64,000 bases of DNA from Streptomyces sp. TLI_053 (lineage in GTDB: Bacteria; Actinomycetota; Actinomycetes; Streptomycetales; Streptomycetaceae). The translations under genes were made by a program, and so were the position numbers. The stretch spans positions 7,839,501-7,903,500 of the forward strand of contig NZ_LT629775.1 of assembly GCF_900105395.1 (NCBI RefSeq). The letters run 5' to 3'. Each line of letters opens with the position of its first letter. The stretch's first letter is position 1. The notes beneath the pieces were generated by a model. It saw only the letters and a list, made by a program, of their open reading frames with translations. It was not told where the DNA came from and made no database searches. Shown piece by piece: positions 46,177 through 54,865 of this stretch.

Positions 46177-46282
46177 ACCGTCCGGCCGGGTCCGGCCGTA
46201 GGAACGGAGTAGGAGCACCCGAGGTCCAGTCGGCGGGGTGGTCCTGTCGACTGGGACTGCATGCGAGGCCGGAGGAGCTGCG

Positions 46283-47836
46283 GTGAGCACGAGTACGGGC
46301 GGGAACGGGGCTCGGGGCGGGGCGGCGGGCATCCAGCTGCCGTCGATGGACTGGGAGATGGAGGAGGAGCCGGCCGCGGCTCCGGTGGCCGCCGCTCCGG
46401 CCGCCTCGGCCGGCACGGCCGCCGCTGCCGCCGCGGCCGCCCCGGCGGCGGCGGAGGCGCCGACCGAGCAGGTCGCCGTGCCGCAGTACGGGCCGGCCGC
46501 GCCCATGGCGGCGGCCGCCGTGCCGCCGGTCGCGGTCGTCCGCGCGTCCATGTCCGCCGACGGGTTCGGCCCGGGGGAGGAGCCGGGGGCGCCGGAGCCG
46601 GTCGGGGCCGAGCACGCGGAGGCCGAGGAGCCGGACGAGAGCTCCCGCCGTTCCCGGTTCCGGCGGCCCGCGCTGGTCGCCGCCGCCACGGCGGGCGTGG
46701 TGCTGATGGGGCTTCCGTTCCTGATCACCGACGGCGCGGACAAGCACGGCGACGACCGGGGTGTGAACCGCGCGGACCCCCAGCTGGTCGACGGACCGGA
46801 GATCGACGACGTCCAGCCGCCCGCGCCGACCGACCCGCCCACGACCGGACTCCCGCTCCCGGCTCCCGTCGATCCGCCCGCGACCGGTGACCCCGCGCTC
46901 ACCCCGCCCTCGCCGGACGGCTCGGGCACCGTTCCCGGGATCGCCCTCGGCGGCAGCGTCGGCACCCCGGCGGTACCGGGCGGTCAGCCGGTCGGCACCA
47001 CTGTCCCGGTGGGCAAGGCACCGCAGAGCGGGACCCAGAACGTCGGCGGCAGCGGCAGCGGCACCGGTGGCGGCAGTGGCAACAGCAAGTCGACGCAGCC
47101 CGTCACGGGCCAGCCCGCCGCGCAGCAGCCCGGTGCCGGTCAGCCGGCGCCCCAGCAGCCGGCCCCGCAGCAGCCCGCGCCGGGTCAGCCGGCCCCGCAG
47201 CAGCCGGCGCCCCAGCAGCCGGCCCCGCAGCAGCCCGCGCCCCAGCAGCCGGCGCCGCAGCCGCCGCCCGCCTCCCAGCCCCCCGTCCAGCCGCCCGCCG
47301 CCGCCAAGGCCACCTACAGTGCCATCGGCGGGGGCAACTGCAGCACCGGCTCGGTCGCCTACGCCCAGCACGGCTACTGGGAGGACGGTTCCAAGGGCTG
47401 GCTCAGCAGTTCGACCGGCGGGTACAGCGGCTCCGGCTGCAACGGCAAGTACGTGTCGATGCCGATGTCCGGCTCGGACACCAAGGACGACAACGACAAC
47501 TCGGTGGTCTGGACGTTCTCCACCGCCCCGGTCACGACCGGCAGCTGCACGATCGCCGTGTACGTGCCCAACAACAGCGACTACAAGCTGGTCGGCGGCA
47601 AGCCCGCCTACTACACCGTCCAGAACTCCTCCACCCCGAACTCCGGCGTCATCGGCGACTTCTCGGTCAACCAGACCGGCAGCCGGGGGAGCTGGGTGAC
47701 CAGCAAGGCGTTCGCGGTCTCCGGCGGCAAGATCTCGGTGATGCTGCACTCCCGCGGCCTCGACTGGGCCGGCACCGCCACCGACAAGGCGCACATCGCG
47801 GCCTCCGCCGTCAGGGCCGACTGCACGGCCTCCTGA
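46283..47836 (+). CDS. Membrane-anchored golvesin-C-terminal-domain protein
   Basis: 517 aa from GTG 46283, which has GGAGGAG 5 nt upstream; the frame is open 15 codons further. Cytosolic Ala/Pro-rich N-terminus (1-125), one membrane helix (about 130-150, PALVAAATAGVVLMGLPFLI), an extracytoplasmic Pro/Gly linker with PQQPAP repeats (about 275-340), and a beta-sandwich domain (about 345-517) of the golvesin/xanthan-lyase C-terminal type with several cysteines (NCS, GCN, SCT, DCT). It may bind cell-wall glycan or anchor secreted material near the T7SS. It is 106 bp after the giant gene. Confidence 0.75.
   Translation: MSTSTGGNGARGGAAGIQLPSMDWEMEEEPAAAPVAAAPAASAGTAAAAAAAAPAAAEAPTEQVAVPQYGPAAPMAAAAVPPVAVVRASMSADGFGPGEEPGAPEPVGAEHAEAEEPDESSRRSRFRRPALVAAATAGVVLMGLPFLITDGADKHGDDRGVNRADPQLVDGPEIDDVQPPAPTDPPTTGLPLPAPVDPPATGDPALTPPSPDGSGTVPGIALGGSVGTPAVPGGQPVGTTVPVGKAPQSGTQNVGGSGSGTGGGSGNSKSTQPVTGQPAAQQPGAGQPAPQQPAPQQPAPGQPAPQQPAPQQPAPQQPAPQQPAPQPPPASQPPVQPPAAAKATYSAIGGGNCSTGSVAYAQHGYWEDGSKGWLSSSTGGYSGSGCNGKYVSMPMSGSDTKDDNDNSVVWTFSTAPVTTGSCTIAVYVPNNSDYKLVGGKPAYYTVQNSSTPNSGVIGDFSVNQTGSRGSWVTSKAFAVSGGKISVMLHSRGLDWAGTATDKAHIAASAVRADCTAS
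47112..47290 (+). repeat. Pro/Gln repeat region (PQQPAP units)
   Basis: Coding repeats of CAGCCGGCGCCCCAG-type words, about ten units, in the golvesin-domain protein. They form the extended spacer between membrane helix and exported domain. Confidence 0.85.
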
Positions 47837-47912
47837 CCGCGCCCGCCCCGGCCCCGCCCCGTCCGACCCGCCCGACGACGACGTACCCATGAAGACCCAG
47901 GAGAGGACGGCC

Positions 47913-50900
47913 ATGTCGCGCCATGTGCTGACGGTGTGCCCGGAACAGCGGGGCGGCCCGTACCGCACGATCGGCGACGCGCTCGCGGCGGCCCGCAGCG
48001 GAGCGGTGATCTCCGTCCGCCCGGGCCGCTACGAGGAGAACCTGGTCATCACCAAGATGGTCACCATCACCGCCGAGGAGCCGCGCGGCAGCGTCCGGAT
48101 CACCGCCCGGCGGGGCTGCGTCGTCCAGGTGGTGGCCGAGGCCGTCCAGCTCACCGGCCTGGTCGTCCAGGGCGAGGACGAGGAGCTCCCCGCCGTCGAC
48201 GTGCCGCGCGGCCAGGCAGCGCTGTCCGACTGCGAGGTGGTCGGCAGCTCCTGGACGGCCGTCCTCACCCGCCAGCAGGGTTCGCTCGCGATGCGCGACT
48301 GCCGGGTCACCAACCCGGCCGGCGCCGGCATCGTCGAGACCTCCACCGGCACCAGCGTGATCGAGGACTGCGTCATCGAGCACCTCGGCACCTCCGCCGT
48401 GGTGGTCGGCGAACGGGCCAACCCGCTGCTGCGCAACTGCGTGCTGCGCGACGCCCGCGGCAACGGCGTCTGCGCCAACGGCGAGGCCCGCGGCACCTTC
48501 GAGGACTGCGAGATCTCCGTCACCGACAAGCCCGCCGTCGCGCTGGAGGAGCGCTCCACGACCCGGCTGGTGCGCACCGCCGTCCGGGACACCGCCATCG
48601 GCGTGTACATCAGCTCCGAGGCCCGGGTGGTGCTGGAGGACTGCGTGGTCAGCGCCACCACCGGCCACGGCATCGCGCTCGCCGCAGGCACCGACCCGGA
48701 GCTGCGCCGCTGCTCCACCGCCCGCACCGCCGGTCACGGCATCCACATCACCGGCCGTTCGCGCGGCCACTTCGAGAACTGCGAGGTCGCCGACGCCGAG
48801 GGCACCGGCATCTGGGTCGGCGAGCACGCCGGTCCGGTGCTCAGGGGCACCGTGGTGCGCGGCTGCGGCGGGGCCGGCGTCGAGCTGGCCGAGGAGAGCG
48901 CCGCCGACATCGACCGGCTGGAGATCCGCGACGTCACCGGGCCCGGCCTGTCGATCGGCGGCGGCGCCAACCCCCGGGTGCGCCACCTGACCGTCACCGG
49001 CGCGGGCGCCGACGGCATCGAGGTGCTGCGGGACGGCCGGGGCCGGCTGGAGGGCGTCGAGGTGACCGACGCCGGGCGGGCCGGACTGCGGATCACCGAC
49101 GGCGCGGACACCTTCGTCGGCGCCGGGGTGGTGCGCGGTGCCAAGGGCTCCGGCGTGCTGGTCGGCAAGGTCGGCCGGGCCGCGCTGCGCGACTGCGAGG
49201 TGAGCGGCTCGGGCGAGGACGGCCTGTCCGTCGAGGACGGCGGCGACCTGAGCTGCACCCGGGTCCGCAGCCACGGCAACCGCCGCCACGGCGTGCGGAT
49301 CGGCGCGGGCGGGCGGGCCGCCCTGGCCCAGGTCGACGCGGTGGAGAACATCGGCGACGGGGTGCGCCTGGACTCGGTGGAGGCGGTCCGGCTGACCGGC
49401 TGCACGCTGTCCCGCAACCGGGGTTCCGGCCTGCGGCAGACGGCCCCGAGCGAGCGGCTCGCGGTGGAGCAGCTGACCAGCGAGGAGAACGGTCTGCCGG
49501 ACGCCCACGGCACCGCCGCGGCCGCCACCGGCAGCCCGCGCGCCGAGGGCGCCACCGGCTCGGGCCCGGCCGCTGCCATTGGTAACGGCGACCCCGGGCC
49601 GGACGCCGAACCCGGCCGCGCCGCCGCCCCGGCCGCACCGCCCGGACCGCTGGAGGTGCTGGAGTCGCTGGTCGGCCTGGCCGGCGTCAAGGAGCAGGTC
49701 GCCACCCTGGTCAACCTCAACAAGCTGGCCCGCCGCCGCGAACTGGCCGGCATGCCGGCCCTGCCGATGAGTCGCCACCTGGTCTTCGCCGGTCCGCCCG
49801 GCACCGGCAAGACCACGGTCGCCCGGCTCTACGGCGCGATCCTCGCCGACCTGGGCGTGCTGCGCAGCGGGCACCTGACCGAGGTGGCCCGGGCCGACCT
49901 GGTCGCCTCGATCATCGGCGGCACCGCGATCAAGACCACCGAGGTGTTCCAGCAGGCGCTCGGCGGCGTGCTGTTCATCGACGAGGCGTACACCCTGTCG
50001 GCCGGTTCCGGCGGCTCCGGCCCGGACTTCGGGCGGGAGGCGATCGACACCCTGGTCAAGCTGATGGAGGACCACCGCGAGGACGTGGTGGTGATCGTGG
50101 CCGGCTACTCCGCCGAGATCACCGAGTTCCTGGCCTCCAACCCCGGTCTCGCCTCCCGGTTCAGCCGGACCGTCGAGTTCGCCAACTACGAGGTCGACGA
50201 ACTGGTCACGATCGTCGAGCGGGCTGCCACGAGCCACGGCTACGAGCTCGCCGAGGGCACCGGCGACGCGCTGACGCTGCTGTTCGAGCGGATGCCGCGC
50301 GGCGAGGACTTCGGCAACGGCCGCGCGGCCCGGAAGGTCTTCGAGGAGATGGTCGACCGGCAGGCGACCCGGTTGGCGGAGCAGGCCGAGATCAGCGACC
50401 AGGACCTCGCCGTGCTCGTCCCGGGGGACGTCGGCGTCGAGCTCGAACCGCCGGTGAAGGAGGCCGACGGCACCGAGCCGCTGGCCGAGCTCCAGGCCCT
50501 GGTCGGCCTGCCCGCCGCCAAGGAGCAGGTCGAGGACCTGGTGAACCTGATCCGGCAGGTCCGCCGCCGCGAGGAGGCCGGGCTGCCCACCGCCACCATC
50601 AGCCACCACCTGGTCTTCGCCGGTCCGCCCGGTACCGGCAAGACCACGGTCGCCCGGCTCTACGGGCGGCTGCTGTCCGAGCTGGGCGTGCTGCCCGGCG
50701 GCCAGCTGATCGAGACCGCCCGGGCCGACCTGGTCGGCCGCTACGTCGGCCACACCGCCCAGCTCACCAAGGAGGCGTTCGACCGGGCCCGCGGCGGCGT
50801 CCTGTTCGTCGACGAGGCGTACACCCTGACGCCCCGGCACGGCGGCGGCGGGGACTTCGGCCAGGAGGCCGTGGACACCCTGATGAAGCTGATGGAGGAC

Positions 50901-51290
50901 CACCGGGACGAGGTGGTGGTGATCGTGGCCGGCTACGAGGACGAGATGCGGCACTTCCTCTCCTCCAACCCCGGTCTCGCCTCCCGCTTCTCCCGGCAGA
51001 TCGACTTCGGCCACTACTCCGACGCGGAGATGGTCACCATCGTGCGCAACCACGCGGTCAAGGCCGGGTACGAGATCGCGCCGCACACGCTGGAGGCGCT
51101 GGGGCAGCTGTTCGCGGGAGTCCCGCGCGACCGCACCTTCGGCAACGGCCGCTTCGCCCGGCAGACCCTGGAGGGCATGATCACCCGCCAGGCCGGGCGG
51201 CTCAGCCGGCTGGACGTCGCCGACCTCTCGGAGCTCAGCCTGCTGCTGCCCGAGGACATCGCCGCGGACCGCTCCGGCAGCGCGGTGTGA
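47913..51290 (+). CDS. Beta-helix plus twin-AAA ATPase (EccA-like)
   Basis: 1125 aa from ATG 47913, with AGGAG 9 nt upstream; ATG 47889 has none. Residues about 1-520 are a right-handed parallel beta-helix made of many rungs of about 22-24 residues (GNGVCANGEARGTFEDCEIS, DCEVSGSGEDGLSVEDGG). Two CbxX/CfqX-type AAA domains follow: P-loops GPPGTGKTTVARLYG with Lys at about 633 and 910, and Walker B LFIDEAYTL and LFVDEAYTL. Mycobacterial EccA has one such AAA domain behind a TPR domain; here the TPR part is replaced by a beta-helix and the AAA domain is doubled. Likely a cytosolic hexameric factor that handles T7SS substrates. The next gene overlaps it by 4 bp. Confidence 0.9.
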   Translation: MSRHVLTVCPEQRGGPYRTIGDALAAARSGAVISVRPGRYEENLVITKMVTITAEEPRGSVRITARRGCVVQVVAEAVQLTGLVVQGEDEELPAVDVPRGQAALSDCEVVGSSWTAVLTRQQGSLAMRDCRVTNPAGAGIVETSTGTSVIEDCVIEHLGTSAVVVGERANPLLRNCVLRDARGNGVCANGEARGTFEDCEISVTDKPAVALEERSTTRLVRTAVRDTAIGVYISSEARVVLEDCVVSATTGHGIALAAGTDPELRRCSTARTAGHGIHITGRSRGHFENCEVADAEGTGIWVGEHAGPVLRGTVVRGCGGAGVELAEESAADIDRLEIRDVTGPGLSIGGGANPRVRHLTVTGAGADGIEVLRDGRGRLEGVEVTDAGRAGLRITDGADTFVGAGVVRGAKGSGVLVGKVGRAALRDCEVSGSGEDGLSVEDGGDLSCTRVRSHGNRRHGVRIGAGGRAALAQVDAVENIGDGVRLDSVEAVRLTGCTLSRNRGSGLRQTAPSERLAVEQLTSEENGLPDAHGTAAAATGSPRAEGATGSGPAAAIGNGDPGPDAEPGRAAAPAAPPGPLEVLESLVGLAGVKEQVATLVNLNKLARRRELAGMPALPMSRHLVFAGPPGTGKTTVARLYGAILADLGVLRSGHLTEVARADLVASIIGGTAIKTTEVFQQALGGVLFIDEAYTLSAGSGGSGPDFGREAIDTLVKLMEDHREDVVVIVAGYSAEITEFLASNPGLASRFSRTVEFANYEVDELVTIVERAATSHGYELAEGTGDALTLLFERMPRGEDFGNGRAARKVFEEMVDRQATRLAEQAEISDQDLAVLVPGDVGVELEPPVKEADGTEPLAELQALVGLPAAKEQVEDLVNLIRQVRRREEAGLPTATISHHLVFAGPPGTGKTTVARLYGRLLSELGVLPGGQLIETARADLVGRYVGHTAQLTKEAFDRARGGVLFVDEAYTLTPRHGGGGDFGQEAVDTLMKLMEDHRDEVVVIVAGYEDEMRHFLSSNPGLASRFSRQIDFGHYSDAEMVTIVRNHAVKAGYEIAPHTLEALGQLFAGVPRDRTFGNGRFARQTLEGMITRQAGRLSRLDVADLSELSLLLPEDIAADRSGSAV

Positions 51291-52807
51291 GCACCGGCCG
51301 AGGCGGGGGGCGGCTCGCCCGCCCCGCCACCGCGGTGGCCGGCGGCCTCGCGGCGCTCGCCGCCCTCGCTCCGGCCGCCGCCGCGGGGGCGGGTGCGTCC
51401 GGGGCCGGGCCGCTGGTGGCCGGCCCTGCGGCGGCCAGCACGGTGCCGTCCGTCGGGAACGTGGTGCCGGGTGTCACTTCGGGTGCTGCTGCCGGTGGCG
51501 CCGGTGCTGCTGCCGGGGGCGGTGCCGCCGCCGGCGGGGGTGCGGGAACGCAGGCGGCGGAGTTCCCCCCACTGGCGCAGACGCTGTCCGACGTCCGGCA
51601 GAACGGGTGCCGCAAGCCGTCCGCCCGCGCCGCGGACCGGCCCGGTTGGTCGCAGGTCTTCCTGCGGCCGGAGGCCGTCTGGCCGTTGAGCCGGGGCGCC
51701 GGGGTGACGGTGGCCGTGATCGGCTCCGGGGTGGACGCCGCGACCGGATCGGGCGCCGGCCCGCTGGCCGGGCGGCTCACGCTCGGGCCCCGACTGCACG
51801 GGGACGGCGACGCCGGCCGGGACTGCGTCGGCCACGGCACCGCGCTCGCGACCCTGGTGGCCGGCCGCCGCCCCGCCGACGGCGGCCCGGCCGGTGTCGC
51901 CCCGGCCGCGAAGGTGCTGGCCGTGGCCGCCACCGACGACGCCGGCAGCACCAACGCCGACCTGCTCGCCCGGGGCATCCGCGCGGCCGCCGACGGCGGT
52001 GCCCGGATCGGCCTGGTCGCGGCGCCGATCGCGGAGCCCGCGCCCGCCCTGGCCGACGCGGTCGGCTACGCGGCGGGGAAGGGGATGCTGCTGGTCGCCC
52101 CGGTCGGACCGGACAGCCAGACCGTGAACGGCCCGGTCTACCCCGCCGGGTACCCCGGGGTGCTCGCGGTGGCCGGGATCGGCGCCGACGGCGCACCGGC
52201 CGGTGCCGGGGCCTCCGGTTCCACCGGCGGCTCCGCGGGTTCCTCCGGTGCGGCGGGCCAGGCCGGTGGCGCCGCCGCCCCCGCCCCCGGGCGGGCCTCG
52301 CGGGTGGACGTGACCGCGCCGGGCGAGGGACTGCTGGCAGCCGGCCCCGGCGGCGGCACCTTCACGGTCTCCGGGCCGAGCTACGCCGCCGCGCTGGTGG
52401 CGGGGACGGCGGCCCTGGTGCTCGGCCGGTCGCCCTCGCTGACGGCCGAGCAGCTCGCCGACCGGCTGCGATCGACCGCCTACCGGCCCGGTACGGCGCT
52501 GCCCGATCCGGGCGTCGGCTGGGGGGCGGTGGACCCGGTGACGGCCGTGGGCACCCCGGCCGCCGCCGGTCCGGCGGCGGTCCCGGGATCCGCCGACCCG
52601 GCGGCCGCCGACCCGGTGCTGGTCCCGCCGCCGCCGGACGGGAGGCCGGTGCGGTTGGCGTCGGCGGTCACCGGGGTGAGCCTGGGCGGTGCGGCGCTGC
52701 TGGCCCTGGCGGCGGCCGCCGCCAAGGTCGGCCGCAACCGGGCGGCCGCGAGGGCCGGGGCGGGGTCGGGGGCGCGGGCCGGCGCGGGGGCACCGCCCGC
52801 GGAGTGA
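51287..52807 (+). CDS. Mycosin-like subtilase, catalytic Asp and oxyanion Asn lost
   Basis: 506 aa; GTG 51287 overlaps the AAA gene by 4 bp (GTGA). Sec signal peptide at about 1-35 and a C-terminal membrane helix at about 455-480, as in MycP. The S8 core is recognisable: His183 in CVGHGTALATLVAG and Ser365 in SGPSYAAALVAG. However, the first motif reads VAVIGSGVD, so Gly146 replaces the catalytic Asp, and the usual AAGN oxyanion segment reads APVG. The protein is therefore probably a non-catalytic mycosin. Mycosins also stabilise the ESX membrane complex apart from proteolysis, so a structural role fits. Confidence 0.88.
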   Translation: MSTGRGGGRLARPATAVAGGLAALAALAPAAAAGAGASGAGPLVAGPAAASTVPSVGNVVPGVTSGAAAGGAGAAAGGGAAAGGGAGTQAAEFPPLAQTLSDVRQNGCRKPSARAADRPGWSQVFLRPEAVWPLSRGAGVTVAVIGSGVDAATGSGAGPLAGRLTLGPRLHGDGDAGRDCVGHGTALATLVAGRRPADGGPAGVAPAAKVLAVAATDDAGSTNADLLARGIRAAADGGARIGLVAAPIAEPAPALADAVGYAAGKGMLLVAPVGPDSQTVNGPVYPAGYPGVLAVAGIGADGAPAGAGASGSTGGSAGSSGAAGQAGGAAAPAPGRASRVDVTAPGEGLLAAGPGGGTFTVSGPSYAAALVAGTAALVLGRSPSLTAEQLADRLRSTAYRPGTALPDPGVGWGAVDPVTAVGTPAAAGPAAVPGSADPAAADPVLVPPPPDGRPVRLASAVTGVSLGGAALLALAAAAAKVGRNRAAARAGAGSGARAGAGAPPAE

Positions 52808-52862
52808 CGTCGGCGGAGTGACACCGGCGGCGTGACACCGGCGGAGTGAGGCCGCGCAGGGG

Positions 52863-52920
52863 CCCGCCAACGTCCCGCCAACGCGGGCGGTCGCGGCCGC
52901 GTTGGCCCCGCGTTGGCGGG
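52863..52920. promoter_or_regulatory. Cluster of CGCCAACG repeats before the sigma factor gene
   Basis: CCCGCCAACG occurs at 52863-52872 and 52874-52883; CGTTGGC occurs inverted at 52900-52906 and 52911-52917. The core is a perfect 14-bp inverted repeat, 52874-52887 with 52907-52920 (19-nt loop). It could be a terminator for the T7SS unit, an operator for the sigma gene, or both. Confidence 0.55.
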
Positions 52921-53022
52921 GGCTGCCAGCGTGGCACCGCCCGGGGAGCCGTCCGATCGCGGTGGCCTGCCCCGGAGCACCGAGACAGCGATCGACCCCG
53001 GTACCGACCGACCGAGGTACCG

Positions 53023-53670
53023 ATGAATGGTGTGAGGGGCTCAACAGCCGTGGCCATCGACGCAACCGCCCTGGCCGGGACGACCTCCGGGGACGCCCGG
53101 GTACCCGCCGTGCCCGCCCCGCCTGCCGTGCCCGCCGCGCCCGCCGCCCGGCCCACCCTGGACCAGGACGTTCTCGCCGAGCTGTACCGCCTGCACGGCG
53201 GCTACCTGCTGCGCGCGATGCTCCGGGTGACCAGCGGGGACCGGGGCAAGGCGGAGGACATCGTCCAGGAGACCCTGCTGCGGGCCTGGCAGAACCCGGC
53301 GGCCGTGCAGCGCGGCCCCGAGCACAGCCGTCCGTGGCTGTTCACGGTGGCGCGCCGGATCGCCATCGACCACTACCGGATGCAGGCCGCCCGCGCCCAG
53401 GAGGTCGCCGACGAGAGCCCGGAGGACCACGCGGGCGCCCACGACCCCTACGACGAGGTGCTCGTCGCCCAGGACGTCGCGGTGGCGATGGCCGAGCTCC
53501 AGCCGCACCACCGGGACGTCCTGGTCCAGTTGCACATGAAGGGCCGGTCGATGGTCGAGGTGGCGCAGGTGCTGGGGGTGCCGGTCGGCACGGTGAAGTC
53601 CCGCAGCTTCTACGCGGTCCGCGCCCTGCGGCCGATCCTGGAGGCCCGCGGGATGGCCTGGGCGGGCTGA
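53023..53670 (+). CDS. ECF sigma factor
   Basis: 215 aa from ATG 53023 (GAGG 6 nt upstream); GTG 53050 is the alternative. An Ala/Pro-rich N-terminus of about 45 residues is followed by sigma region 2 (AMLRVTSGDRGKAEDIVQET, RAWQ, RPWLFTVARRIAIDHYR) and region 4 (MVEVAQVLGVPVGTVKSRS), which contains the helix-turn-helix. This is a SigL/SigK-like ECF factor. The usual anti-sigma gene is not next to it. It follows the T7SS unit by 215 bp and may control it or an envelope stress regulon. Confidence 0.93.
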   Translation: MNGVRGSTAVAIDATALAGTTSGDARVPAVPAPPAVPAAPAARPTLDQDVLAELYRLHGGYLLRAMLRVTSGDRGKAEDIVQETLLRAWQNPAAVQRGPEHSRPWLFTVARRIAIDHYRMQAARAQEVADESPEDHAGAHDPYDEVLVAQDVAVAMAELQPHHRDVLVQLHMKGRSMVEVAQVLGVPVGTVKSRSFYAVRALRPILEARGMAWAG

Positions 53671-53710
53671 CGGGTTGACGGGCTGACCGGTTGACGGCCG
53701 CGGCCGGAGG

Positions 53711-53736
53711 CCCGTCCGTCCGGCCGGACGGACGGG
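53711..53736 (+). terminator. Perfect 26-bp palindrome after the sigma factor gene
   Basis: Arms 53711-53723 and 53724-53736 are exact complements with no spacer, 40 bp after the sigma stop. It fits a terminator for the sigma gene; a dimeric-protein site is the alternative. The remaining bases to 54036 hold no gene that I can support. Confidence 0.65.
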
Positions 53737-54036
53737 GGACCGTCGCGGATCGCTGCCCTTTGGGGAAACCGGGGCCGGTCCGGGCGGACCCGGACCGGAA
53801 GGCCGTGAACCGCTTCCGCACCGCGGCCCGTTGACCATTGTGGCGGCACCGCCACCGGCGTCCGTACCCCCGTTCGGGCGCCGGGCCCGCGGCCGCCCCG
53901 GCGTTCGCTCTTGTGGGAGGGCGGGCGCCGGGGCGTCGCCGCTCGGGGCCGTGGTGCCGCGACGGGTCGGTCGGTCCCCCCAGAACCGACCGACCCTCTT
54001 CCGTTCGCGGCCGTCGTTCGCCGCCGCTCCGTTCCT

Positions 54037-54069
54037 GCCGCCGCCCCGGTCTCCCCCCGGGGCGGCGGC
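54037..54069 (-). terminator. Terminator hairpin for the kinase-like gene
   Basis: A perfect 13-bp inverted repeat (54037-54049 and 54057-54069) with a 7-nt loop lies 4 bp past the stop of the leftward gene at 54074. Confidence 0.75.
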
Positions 54070-54073
54070 GGGA

Positions 54074-54583
54074 TCACCAGCCGAGCAGGTAGGCCCCCCG
54101 GCGCAGCCCCGCCAGCACGGTGTCCGCCGTGGCCTCGGCCGCGTCCACCGCCGGGCTCCCGGCCTTCGGCGCACCGTCGGCCGCCGTACCGCCCGCCGTG
54201 CCCCCGTTGAGCACCACGTAGTGCAGCGGCGCGCCGGTGGCCCGGCTCTCCCGCCGGAAGGCGTCCAGCGCGGTCGGGGCGACCGAGCCCTCCACCACCA
54301 CCTGGTAGCCGCCCGAGGCGAAGGCGAAGGCCGCCTGGGCGGTCGCCGCCAGCGCGGTCACGTTCTGCCGCCGCGCCTCCGGGCGGTCCGGGGCGACGTA
54401 GCCCTGCCGGACCGCCCGCCGGAAGTCCTCCGCGCGCAGGTGGACGCTGGGGAAGAGCGCGTCCGCGACCAGGGGGGCCACCGCGCCGCTCCCGGCGCCG
54501 GCGGCCGGGTCGGAGAGGACGACCACGCTGCCCGCCCCCCGTCCGCCTCCGAGCTCCGGCCCACCTACGGTCGTACGGTTCAC
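54074..54583 (-). CDS. Kinase-like protein (AAA_33-type) without Walker A lysine
   Basis: 169 aa from GTG 54583; a TTG at 54688 would only add Pro-rich residues. The chain follows zeta-toxin/AAA_33-type P-loop kinases: strand VVVLSDPAAGAGSGAVAP, then VHLRAEDFRRAVRQGYVAP, a helical QNVTALAATAQAA, and VVVEGSVAPTALDAF. In an active P-loop (GxxGxGKST) the Lys-Ser/Thr should stand where this protein has Ser32-Gly33-Ala34, so ATP binding is probably lost. Role unknown. It is in the same direction as the PHP gene, 282 bp downstream of it. Confidence 0.75.
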   Translation of the reverse strand: MNRTTVGGPELGGGRGAGSVVVLSDPAAGAGSGAVAPLVADALFPSVHLRAEDFRRAVRQGYVAPDRPEARRQNVTALAATAQAAFAFASGGYQVVVEGSVAPTALDAFRRESRATGAPLHYVVLNGGTAGGTAADGAPKAGSPAVDAAEATADTVLAGLRRGAYLLGW

Positions 54584-54865
54584 AGCTGCTGATCCCTTCG
54601 CGGGCCGGGGACGGACGGGGCCGGGCGGGACGGGCGGAACACGCGGGGGCCGGCCGGAGTCGGAACAGGAACCGGCCGAATCCGGCAAGGCGGACAGCCG
54701 ACCGCCTCGTCCCTACGAGTGACTGCTGTCGGGGATCAACCTAGTCCACGGTGCGCCCCGGAGTCCTCCTCTCCCCGGACCTCCCGCCGTCCCCCCGCAG
54801 GCCCCACGCCGTCCGTTCGCCTCCCCGCTACGCCCGCGTCCGCGCCGCGTCCCGGTCCGCGCGGC

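Noticed and set aside
54584..54688. Longer start (TTG 54688) for the kinase-like gene
   Set aside because: No ribosome binding site and only a Pro-rich extension; GTG 54583 is better placed.
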